From Candidatus Rifleibacteriota bacterium (lineage in GTDB: Bacteria > Riflebacteria > Ozemobacteria > Ozemobacterales > Ozemobacteraceae), in the NCBI GenBank assembly GCA_017526725.1, contig JAFXRA010000248.1, positions 1-12,079 on the forward strand: 12,079 nt of DNA, written 5' to 3'. Of this stretch, positions 5,621 through 12,079 are shown in pieces. Under the pieces are notes generated by a model. It did no database searches. It was not told the origin of the DNA and worked only from the letters and a program-made list of their open reading frames with translations. Made by a program: the position numbers and the translations under genes. Numbering within the stretch: the first letter of the stretch is position 1; each line of letters starts with the position of its first letter.

Positions 5621-6603
5621 TTTGTGTCTTCCTTAAGCCATTCTGCAACCTGTGGAGCAAAATAAGTTATAATCATGTCTGCACCAGCGCGTCTGAAAGC
5701 GATAAGTGATTCAAGAACTATCTTCTTTTCATCTATCCAACCTTTTTGTGCAGCGGCCTTAATCATTGAGTATTCCCCAGAAACGTGATAAGTGGCTATG
5801 GGGCAGGGATAGTTTTCTGAAGCTGTCTTTAATATATCTAAGTAAGGCAGACCAGGTTTTACCATAAGTATGTCTGCGCCTTCTTCAAAATCTGATTCTA
5901 ATTCTATCATAGCGTCTCTGGCATTGCAGAAATCCATCTGATAGCCTTTTCTGTCACCTTTGCCAGGAGCTGAATCTGCTGCTTCTCTGAACGGGCCATA
6001 GAAAGAAGATGCATATTTAACTGAATAAGACATAATCGGAATATTTTCAAAACCGTTGTCGTCAAGAATTTCTCTAATTGCGCTAATTCTTCCGTCCATC
6101 ATATCAGATGGAGCAACCATATCAGCACCGGCTTTAACGTGAGAAAGAGCCATTTTTGCCAATTGAGCGCAGGAAACATCATTTTCTACGTTACCGTCTT
6201 TGTCTAAAAAACCGCAGTGACCATGACTTGTGTATTCGCAGAGGCAAACATCTGTGATTATATAGGCTTCAGGGCATTTCTTCTTAATCTGCTTAATTGC
6301 TTTGCATACAACTGAATTTTCGCCACAGCCTGAATCGCCATGAGGGTCTTTCTTGGAAGGAATACCGAAAAGCAGAAAAGCTGTTACTCCTTTTCCCATA
6401 GCATCTTTAACAGGTTTATCAATTTGATTAACTGGCCAATGCATCTGACCTGGCATAGATTTAATTTCATCAGGTTTCTTTATTGATTCTGATACAAATA
6501 ATGGGTAAATCAACTGTCGTGGTTCGACGGTAAATTCTTTAACCATGTTTCTTAAACGGCTATCTATGCGAAGTCTTCTGGGTCTGCGAACTGGAAAAAG
6601 CAT
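5617..6603 (-). CDS. hemB: Delta-aminolevulinic acid dehydratase (porphobilinogen synthase)
   Basis: This enzyme condenses two 5-aminolevulinate molecules to porphobilinogen in the cytoplasm. The 328 residues are the normal length for a TIM-barrel HemB. RPRRLR at 7-12 is the usual N-terminal arm. DVCLCEYTSHGHCG (118-131) gives the Cys120/Cys122/Cys130 catalytic zinc site, so this is the zinc type and not the Asp-rich magnesium type. The Schiff-base lysines are K196 in SYSVKYASSFYGPFR and K249 in MVKP. ATG 6603-6601 is preceded by AGAGGTG with a 5-nt gap. It is the first gene of a hemB-ahbD pair (4-bp stop/start overlap). Upstream, TTGTAC and TATTGT at 17-bp spacing are a weak promoter candidate. 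HemB substrate comes from HemL, which is encoded 3 kb downstream in the same direction. Confidence 0.97.
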   Translation of the reverse strand: MLFPVRRPRRLRIDSRLRNMVKEFTVEPRQLIYPLFVSESIKKPDEIKSMPGQMHWPVNQIDKPVKDAMGKGVTAFLLFGIPSKKDPHGDSGCGENSVVCKAIKQIKKKCPEAYIITDVCLCEYTSHGHCGFLDKDGNVENDVSCAQLAKMALSHVKAGADMVAPSDMMDGRISAIREILDDNGFENIPIMSYSVKYASSFYGPFREAADSAPGKGDRKGYQMDFCNARDAMIELESDFEEGADILMVKPGLPYLDILKTASENYPCPIATYHVSGEYSMIKAAAQKGWIDEKKIVLESLIAFRRAGADMIITYFAPQVAEWLKEDTK

Positions 6604-6678
6604 TATTGCACCTCTTAAATTATTAATTAAACCACAATAACACTTTTTTATATTTTGTACAAGGTAATCTAAAACAAC

Positions 6679-6712
6679 AAAAAGACGGCTCTTTTTTTAG
6701 AACCGTCTTTTT
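6679..6712 (-). terminator. Rho-independent terminator after the BON/zinc-ribbon gene
   Basis: A 14-bp stem with one mismatch (6679-6692 with 6699-6712; core AGACGG/CCGTCT) is followed on the minus strand by TTTTTGTTGTTTT. It lies 10 bp after the stop codon at 6723-6725, and it separates this gene from hemB. Confidence 0.9.
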
Positions 6713-6722
6713 ATTTTTATGT

Positions 6723-8825
6723 TTATAGTTTGAAACTATTTATATCGAAATCATCTAGGTTGAATGCGCCAGATTCATCTTTTCCACCGAGGTTGCCGGA
6801 ACCAGAACCTGACCCTAACATGCTGTCTAAGTCTAGAACTCCGCTGTCACCTAGGTTGAATGGGTTATCGTTACTGGTATTTTGCTGAGCAGGAGCTGCT
6901 GGAGCTGAACCAAAACCGTTAGAGTCGCCTGTTGGTATTACTTCAAGGTCTAAGTCGAGGTTACCGAGACCATCTCCTCCGCCTGAGCCGCCCATATTGA
7001 TTTCATTAAACAGAGAATCAAAGATATCATTCTTTTTCTTTGCTGGAGCAGCTTTTGGTGCGGCCGCTGGTTGAGCTGACTTCATCGGCGGCAATGGAGT
7101 GTCATCGTCGCCTAAGTTATCAAATGATAATCCGGAAGGAGCACTAGGCTGAGCAGCTGGTCTCATTGGTGGTAATGGAGTATCATCCTGAGCTGGTAAT
7201 CCGCCCATTGGGCTGGAATTTCCTAAACCATCGTCACCGCTCGGATTTTGGAATAAAGAACCGAATAGGTCAAGATTATCTCCGCCTTTTCCAGTATTAG
7301 GTGCACTGCTGCCTGAATTTTGTGACAAATCAGGAATATCCAAATTCAGGCCTAAGTTAGGTGGTAAGCCGGAATCCTGGGCTGAATTCATGTTGAGACC
7401 TAAATCTGGTATTGAAGAAGGTGTCGGTGATGTCGGCATATTAAGATCAAATCCGAGACCCAAATCTAATTCTGGAGCTTGAGCTTGATTTTGACCTGAA
7501 TTATTGCCCAAAGTGTTTAAATCAAGGCTTATATCAGGTATTGAATTATTGTTGACAGCATTCTGTCCTGGAACCTGTGCTTCGGTATCTAATGGATTCA
7601 AGCCAAAGTTAAGGTCTGGAACCTGTGGAGCTTCGGTTGATGGGAAACCGCCAAAAGGCTGTTGAGCTGGAGCCATATCAGGGTTTTCATTTTTCATGAA
7701 ATCAGGTATGGGTGTATTCAGGTTAAATGCAGACTGCGGTGCTTCAAAACTTGGAGCAGGAGCAGGCTCTGCCGGTTTAATATTTTCATTGCCAAAAAGC
7801 GGAGTGTTCTGCGGTGCAAAAGCAGTATTTGCTGCTGGTTCAGTAGGTTGAACTGCTGTCGGTTCAGCAGGAACTGGCTGTGGCGCTGGAACTTCTGGCT
7901 GTATTGGTGCCGAAATAGGAGCAGAATCAGGTGTTGGTTCTGGAGCCGGAGCCGGAGCTGGAGCCGGTGCTGCTTCTGCTGGTTTAACTGCACTTGCGCC
8001 AGGTTTATTGATTGGTTTAAGACCTCCTAATGGTTTAAGAGGTTTTAATGGCTTCAATGGTTTTGGTGCAATTGAAGGCTTAGCTGGTGCAGCAGGAGCA
8101 GCAGGAGTTGCCGGAGCTGCAGGAGTAACTGGAGCAGCCGGAGTATTAGCTGTAACAGGTTTATCTACTGCTGTTATCGGAGCTTTGACTTCAGAATCAG
8201 CCTTAGCTAAAGGAGGTTTTATTGGTGGAACAGTTGTTTCTTGTTTTGGAGGAACAACTGGTTTATTGATAGGTGGAACAGCGGGTGAATTGCTCTTTAT
8301 TGAAGGAGTGGAAATAGAAGAACCTAAAGGTGCACCAATTGGGCGTGGTTTTCTAATAACAGGCTTGATTGGAGGAAGGTTTGGTTTTCTGCTTATCGGT
8401 TTTGCCGCACCAGCTTTGTGCATGCCTGGTTTTGCTCCAGGAACAAGCGGTTTGCCGCAGCATGGACAGAATCTGATTACAAAATCACATTCCGGACATA
8501 CTAATCCTTCGCCGTCAATAAATTTTGACGAGAAATTAGATGAACTGGTCGAGGATTCCCATATTCCTGAATCATTCTTTCTCCAGTTTGTGAGTTCAAA
8601 AACTATGTTTGAAACTCCTTCAATATTCTTAATACTGGATTCAATGAATTTCAGTTCAATTGCTATTTCATCATTTGTTTTTTCTAAGCCTACAAATGAT
8701 AATTCACCCTGTAGAGAAACTTCGCCAGCTTTGACAGGAAACTTAAGTTTTGACAAATCAACACGGCGGCTTGAAAGCTCTCGTCTAATGGCCGAGCTGA
8801 TTTTCAGGTCATTTGCTTCCCTCAA
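6723..8825 (-). CDS. Unrecognised protein: BON-like domain, zinc ribbon, long disordered Pro/Ala-rich tail
   Basis: I do not recognise this as a named family. The 700 residues fall into four parts. Residues 8-81 resemble a BON fold (VKAGEVSLQGELSF, then IEGVSNIVFELTNW). A zinc ribbon lies at 110-123 (CPEC, six residues, CPCC followed by GKP). About 140-360 is Pro/Ala/Lys-rich and includes four KPL repeats (255-266) and a PA run (287-295). About 365-700 is rich in Asn, Asp, Leu and Gly with short repeats: DDTPLPPM twice (547-554, 574-581), LDLFGSLF/NDIFDSLF (518-525, 599-606), and several D-L-x-L pieces. No signal peptide or membrane segment is seen, so it is probably cytoplasmic. The start is TTG 8825-8823, chosen because GGAGG sits 6 nt upstream and there is no nearby in-frame ATG. 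The gene follows miaA by 123 bp and ends at its own terminator. A scaffold or adaptor role is only a guess. Confidence 0.75.
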   Translation of the reverse strand: MREANDLKISSAIRRELSSRRVDLSKLKFPVKAGEVSLQGELSFVGLEKTNDEIAIELKFIESSIKNIEGVSNIVFELTNWRKNDSGIWESSTSSSNFSSKFIDGEGLVCPECDFVIRFCPCCGKPLVPGAKPGMHKAGAAKPISRKPNLPPIKPVIRKPRPIGAPLGSSISTPSIKSNSPAVPPINKPVVPPKQETTVPPIKPPLAKADSEVKAPITAVDKPVTANTPAAPVTPAAPATPAAPAAPAKPSIAPKPLKPLKPLKPLGGLKPINKPGASAVKPAEAAPAPAPAPAPEPTPDSAPISAPIQPEVPAPQPVPAEPTAVQPTEPAANTAFAPQNTPLFGNENIKPAEPAPAPSFEAPQSAFNLNTPIPDFMKNENPDMAPAQQPFGGFPSTEAPQVPDLNFGLNPLDTEAQVPGQNAVNNNSIPDISLDLNTLGNNSGQNQAQAPELDLGLGFDLNMPTSPTPSSIPDLGLNMNSAQDSGLPPNLGLNLDIPDLSQNSGSSAPNTGKGGDNLDLFGSLFQNPSGDDGLGNSSPMGGLPAQDDTPLPPMRPAAQPSAPSGLSFDNLGDDDTPLPPMKSAQPAAAPKAAPAKKKNDIFDSLFNEINMGGSGGGDGLGNLDLDLEVIPTGDSNGFGSAPAAPAQQNTSNDNPFNLGDSGVLDLDSMLGSGSGSGNLGGKDESGAFNLDDFDINSFKL

Positions 8826-8831
8826 TTTGGG

Positions 8832-8836
8832 CCTCC
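8832..8836 (-). promoter_or_regulatory. Shine-Dalgarno site supporting a TTG start
   Basis: The minus strand reads GGAGG here, 6 nt before TTG 8825-8823. The next in-frame Met lies about 130 codons further on, past the BON-like domain and the zinc ribbon, so this site decides the start. Confidence 0.75.
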
Positions 8837-8948
8837 AATTCAGTAAAGAAATTACAATTCGTCAATACAATCGGCAACTTCTACAAGATTCTTTATCATC
8901 AAAATTAATTTTATTTAAAATATTTTTAATTTCATTAATTATTATAAA

Positions 8949-9878
8949 CTAGTTTTTTAAAAATAATGCGATTTTTTCTAATATGTTTTCAGTAGATTCT
9001 TTTCTGCTTAAATCAATAAATGGTATTCCGGGTTTCTTTCTGAACCAGGTTTCCTGACGTTTGGCATATTGCCTTGTGTGAACAAGTATTAAATTCTTTA
9101 ATTCATCTAAGTCTATTTTTTTATCAAAATAATCAAGCCATTCTCGGTAGCCTATAGAGCTTAATGCAGCGGCATCCTTGCCGTAGCTGTCTATTATGTG
9201 CAAAACTTCATTTTCTAACCCCTCATCAAACATTTGTTTTATTCTGAGTTCTATTCTTCTGTGAAGTTCTTCTCTTGGCTGAGTTACAACTATAGGGCAA
9301 AACTCTGCTTCTGGCAAAAGCTGTTTGGGTTTATTTTGGGAAAATGGTCTACCGGTGCTTGTTACAACTTCTATGGCTCTTAGAACCCTTCTTGAGTTAT
9401 TGATATCTATTGTTTCTGCCGCTTCAGGGTCTATCTTTTGTAGCTTTGAAACCATATAGGACAATCCGTTTTCTTCTAATTCTTTTTGAAGTTGATTTGA
9501 AAGAGCAGAATCGCTGCCGGCTTCACCAAGACCTTCTGAAACAGCAGAATAATAAAAGCCTGTTCCACCAACTAAAATAGGAAGCTTATTCTTTTGCCAG
9601 ACTTCTTTTATTGTCTGTGAGGCTAAGTTTGCGTAATCAGAAGCATTAAACTGAAGCTTTGGAGAAATAAAATTAAAAAGTTTGTGTTCGGCCAGCTTTT
9701 TTTCTTCCTTTGTGGGAGAGGCGGTTCCAATAAACATTTCTTCATAAATCTGTCGAGAATCACAGTTTATGATTATGCCGTTAAATTTTTGGGCTATTTT
9801 TAAAGCAATAGAAGTTTTGCCTGATGCAGTTGGGCCTAAAACACCCAAAACAGGGTGGGAAGAAAGATTTGATGACAT
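8949..9878 (-). CDS. miaA: tRNA dimethylallyltransferase
   Basis: MiaA transfers a dimethylallyl group to N6 of A37 in tRNAs that read codons starting with U, and it acts in the cytoplasm. The 309 residues are the usual length. GPTASGKT (15-22) is the P-loop, DSRQIY (40-45) is the family motif near the active site, and GGTGFYY (104-110) and SRRVLRAIEV further mark MiaA. RQYAKRQETWFRK near the C-terminus is the tRNA-binding signature. The ATG at 9878 lies 2 bp after the mutL stop with only a weak AGAG ribosome site, so translation is probably coupled to mutL. The mutL-miaA order is common in bacteria. Confidence 0.97.
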   Translation of the reverse strand: MSSNLSSHPVLGVLGPTASGKTSIALKIAQKFNGIIINCDSRQIYEEMFIGTASPTKEEKKLAEHKLFNFISPKLQFNASDYANLASQTIKEVWQKNKLPILVGGTGFYYSAVSEGLGEAGSDSALSNQLQKELEENGLSYMVSKLQKIDPEAAETIDINNSRRVLRAIEVVTSTGRPFSQNKPKQLLPEAEFCPIVVTQPREELHRRIELRIKQMFDEGLENEVLHIIDSYGKDAAALSSIGYREWLDYFDKKIDLDELKNLILVHTRQYAKRQETWFRKKPGIPFIDLSRKESTENILEKIALFLKN

Positions 9879-9880
9879 TG

Positions 9881-11794
9881 TTATGCTCTTAGGAAGCCTA
9901 CTTCAATCTGACGTGTTGTTAACCGAAGAACAATAGGACGTCCGTGTGGGCAAGTAAATGGGTTGTCTGTTTTAAGAAGCTGATTAAGCAGAGAAGTCCA
10001 TTCTGATGGGGTTAGAGGGTCACCTGCTTTAACTGCAGCTTTACATGCCATTGTTTTTAGAAGGTCGGTTTTTATTTCTGCGATAGAACGGCCTTCCCAA
10101 CCATTTAATACTTCAGAAAGCAGATTCTGAATACTTTGGGTGTCGTTGGTCTTTTTGTCAGAAACAGGAATTGTCGTAACATAGAAAAGACCGTCTTCCT
10201 CCTGTTGAACAGAGAAACCCAGTGCTTTGATTTCACTCATTTGCTCTTTGATAATCATGCGTTCAGAAGGTAAAAGCTTTAGCGGAACAGGGAAAAGAAG
10301 CGGTTGGGCAGTTAGCGGTTTATCTCTATAAGTCTTTACAAATTGGTCGAAGAGAACTCTTTCGTGGGCAACATGCTGGTCGACAATGAATAACCCTTCA
10401 TCATCTTCCCCTAAGAGATAAGTGTTTTTAAGTTGAGCTAGAATTTTGGGATTAGAAAGCTTTACTACAGGAGTGAAGGCATTGCCGCCCTGAGACTGTT
10501 GCATTGGTCTTGTAGTGCTGAATATTTCCTGACTGGTTTCGTTAAGATCAAAAACGCGGTTTTCGTAGTTCGAACTGCTGTTAGGAGATTGATTAGAAGC
10601 TGGATTAATTGATGTTGGGGCCGCTTTGTATGAATCTGGCAGTTTAAAACTAGGTGGTGGTGTGAACATTGAAGCGTTAGCATCGTCTGGAAGTTCAATT
10701 GTCTTGGTTTCTATGCTTGTGTCTAATTCGGGTTGAAACTCTGTCGGTTCCTGTGAATCTGATTGAGAAGCAGGAGCAGAGACCATTTTCAAGCCGGAAA
10801 GGCTCATTTGTATTGCTTCCCAGATAATGGCAAAGACCCATCGTTCGTCTTTGAATCGTATTTCAGTCTTTTGAGGATGAACGTTTACGTCAATCAATTC
10901 AGGCGGAACTCTCAAATCCAGTATTAATACGGGATATTTGCCTTTTGGGAAGAAGGCAGAACAGGCTCTTACTATAGCCTGATTCAAAAGTTTTGTTTTT
11001 ACAACACGTCTGTTTACCAGAGTAGTTGTGTAACGGGAAGAAGGTCTGGCCTGATTGGGCGGAGAAATGTAACCTCTTAGCGACATTCCGCTATTAGCGA
11101 GCGAAGGCGGTTCTTTTAAAGGAATGAGGTTTTTAGTGACTTCTGGTCCGTAAACGGCAAGAATAGCATCTTGAAGATTGCCTGAACCATTTGATGAAGT
11201 GATTTTTACGTTGCTTTTTGTGAATTTAAAGGCTATTTCAGGGTAGCCCATTATGTAATGACAGACTATATCTGATATTTGAGCCATTTCTACTGCTTGA
11301 CTCTTTAAGAACTTTCTTCTGGCAGGTGTGTTGTAAAATAGATTCTTGACTATTATTCTTGTGCCTCTTGGAAAGGCGTCCGGTTCCGGACCTCGGATTT
11401 TACCACCGTCTAGAGTTATTCGGCAGCCAGTAGGTTCGCCATCGCAATGCGTTGAAAGGGTAATGTGGGAAACAGCAGAAATAGTTGGCAGAGCTTCGCC
11501 TCTGAAACCTAGAGTGGCAATATTTTCTAAGTCTTCATCAGTAGATATTTTACTGGTAGCGTGAGGCATGAAAGCTAACAATGCGTCATTAGGACTCATT
11601 CCTTCGCCGTTATCGGTGATTTCAATAGACTTCTGACCGCCTTCTTTTATTTCAACCTCGATTTTAGTTGCGCCAGCATCTATTGCGTTTTCTATAAGTT
11701 CTTTTACGACCGAAGCAGGTCGTTCTACAACTTCACCAGCAGCAATACGATTGATTACTTCACCGTCTAGAATTTTTATCTTTTCTGTTGCCAT
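9881..11794 (-). CDS. mutL: DNA mismatch repair protein MutL (endonuclease-type C-terminus)
   Basis: MutL couples mismatch recognition by MutS to strand incision or unwinding. The 637 residues begin with a GHKL ATPase: E32 and N36 in KELIENAIDAGAT, DNGEG (61-65), ATSKI (79-83) and GFRGEAL (96-102). A low-complexity linker spans about 340-445. The C-terminal dimerisation domain has DQHVAHERVLFD (472-483), ACKAAVKAGD (583-592) and CPHGRP (615-620), the set of metal-binding motifs found in nicking MutL proteins. The first motif departs from the usual DQHA-x2-E-x4-E by Val for Ala at 475 and Asp for Glu at 483. ATG 11794-11792 has AAAGGGG 6 nt upstream. The stop is 2 bp before miaA, making a two-gene unit. 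No mutS is in the window. Confidence 0.97.
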   Translation of the reverse strand: MATEKIKILDGEVINRIAAGEVVERPASVVKELIENAIDAGATKIEVEIKEGGQKSIEITDNGEGMSPNDALLAFMPHATSKISTDEDLENIATLGFRGEALPTISAVSHITLSTHCDGEPTGCRITLDGGKIRGPEPDAFPRGTRIIVKNLFYNTPARRKFLKSQAVEMAQISDIVCHYIMGYPEIAFKFTKSNVKITSSNGSGNLQDAILAVYGPEVTKNLIPLKEPPSLANSGMSLRGYISPPNQARPSSRYTTTLVNRRVVKTKLLNQAIVRACSAFFPKGKYPVLILDLRVPPELIDVNVHPQKTEIRFKDERWVFAIIWEAIQMSLSGLKMVSAPASQSDSQEPTEFQPELDTSIETKTIELPDDANASMFTPPPSFKLPDSYKAAPTSINPASNQSPNSSSNYENRVFDLNETSQEIFSTTRPMQQSQGGNAFTPVVKLSNPKILAQLKNTYLLGEDDEGLFIVDQHVAHERVLFDQFVKTYRDKPLTAQPLLFPVPLKLLPSERMIIKEQMSEIKALGFSVQQEEDGLFYVTTIPVSDKKTNDTQSIQNLLSEVLNGWEGRSIAEIKTDLLKTMACKAAVKAGDPLTPSEWTSLLNQLLKTDNPFTCPHGRPIVLRLTTRQIEVGFLRA

Positions 11795-11860
11795 ATATTT
11801 CCCCTTTGTTTCACAATATCACCTCAATATTATCTAATGCAAGAGGACATTTTAGAATTG

Positions 11861-11899
11861 AGATATAAGATATAAGATAGAAGATTGAAGATTGAAGAG
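11861..11899. repeat. ATAAGAT simple-sequence tract (copy B)
   Basis: AGATATAAGATATAAGA at 11861-11877 is identical to 4308-4324. It passes into AGATTGA repeats (GATTGAA twice, 11883-11896). Confidence 0.6.
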
Positions 11900-11928
11900 C
11901 GATAGAGCAACAGAGCGATAGAGCAGCA
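11897..11928. repeat. 16-bp tandem duplication
   Basis: GAGCGATAGAGCAACA (11897-11912) is followed directly by GAGCGATAGAGCAGCA (11913-11928), 15 of 16 identical, and a third unit begins (GAGCC). Confidence 0.8.
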
Positions 11929-12079
11929 GAGCCTATGGTTATTGTTAGAATGGTGAGAAGAGTTGGAAGGGTTAAAAGTGTTGCCGAAACTGAAAAGTGA
12001 AAATTGAGAGCTGAAAGCTACAGAACAGAGAGCGGACAGCAGACGCGAGACCTCTCAATTTAGAGAGCAGAGATAAGAG

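Larger units (their letters stand above)
11795..12079. other. Gene-free purine-rich low-complexity region upstream of mutL
   Basis: No open frame of note is seen on either strand. The stretch nearest mutL (11795-11860) is AT-rich and must hold its promoter, but no clear pair of boxes stands out. From about 11860 the + strand is strongly purine-biased, with ATAAGAT, GATTGAA and GAGAGC-type motifs up to the window edge. Confidence 0.6.

Noticed and set aside
7662..8030. Open frame rich in Trp, Cys and Arg within the 700-residue gene
   Set aside because: Its composition is an antisense artefact of Pro/Ala/Gln-rich coding sequence; it has no ribosome site.
8008..8952. Long + strand open frame of 314 codons with GFNGFNGF and GAAGAAGV collagen-like repeats
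   Set aside because: It is the antisense of the Pro/Ala/Lys-rich part of the BON/zinc-ribbon gene. Its repeats are the reverse complements of KPL and AP codons, and the sense frame has a ribosome site, recognisable domains and a terminator.
1..12079. tRNA, rRNA or riboswitch genes
   Set aside because: No cloverleaf, rRNA block or known riboswitch core was seen by eye in the intergenic stretches.

Overview
The window is a bacterial chromosomal segment of moderately low GC. It carries ten protein-coding features (one partial, one a relic). Two are on the + strand at the left end, the relic is also on +, and seven intact genes lie on the - strand from about 11.8 kb down to 1.67 kb. The gene set suggests an anaerobic or facultative, probably uncultured, Gram-negative-type bacterium. 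It has a GspG-like pseudopilin, makes 5-aminolevulinate by the C5 route (HemL), and appears to make heme through siroheme (AhbA/AhbB/AhbD). The phylum cannot be fixed from this window; a lineage such as Riflebacteria or Elusimicrobiota is only a guess.

Layout. Positions 2-106 hold the 3' end of an unrecognised + strand gene. Positions 288-1187 hold an N-methylated pseudopilin with a strong Shine-Dalgarno site and a clear terminator. Positions 1255-1660 are non-coding and full of hairpin repeats. On the - strand follow hemL (1667-2938), a second repeat-filled gap, ahbB and ahbA (overlapping by 4 bp), a 350-bp gap with a truncated HicB-like relic, ahbD and hemB (overlapping by 4 bp). Beyond a terminator lie a 700-residue protein (BON-like domain, zinc ribbon, disordered tail), miaA and mutL. 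The right end (11795-12079) is purine-rich low-complexity DNA with no gene.

Function. HemL and HemB supply the common tetrapyrrole trunk. AhbA/AhbB would decarboxylate siroheme and AhbD would finish heme b. The intermediate enzyme AhbC and the steps from porphobilinogen to siroheme are not in this window. The genes form at least three transcription units (hemB-ahbD, ahbA-ahbB, hemL): a strong terminator follows ahbD, and hemL has its own upstream region. MutL (mismatch repair) and MiaA (tRNA A37 prenylation) form an ordinary housekeeping pair.

The least ordinary content is a family of small hairpin repeats (five copies at 1269-3238). They have fixed flanking blocks but different central stems, and four of them form two inverted pairs. 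Other points of note are a disordered BON/zinc-ribbon protein, a calcium-loop-bearing extended pseudopilin, a G-quadruplex-like tract starting inside the ahbB stop codon, and the HicB relic.
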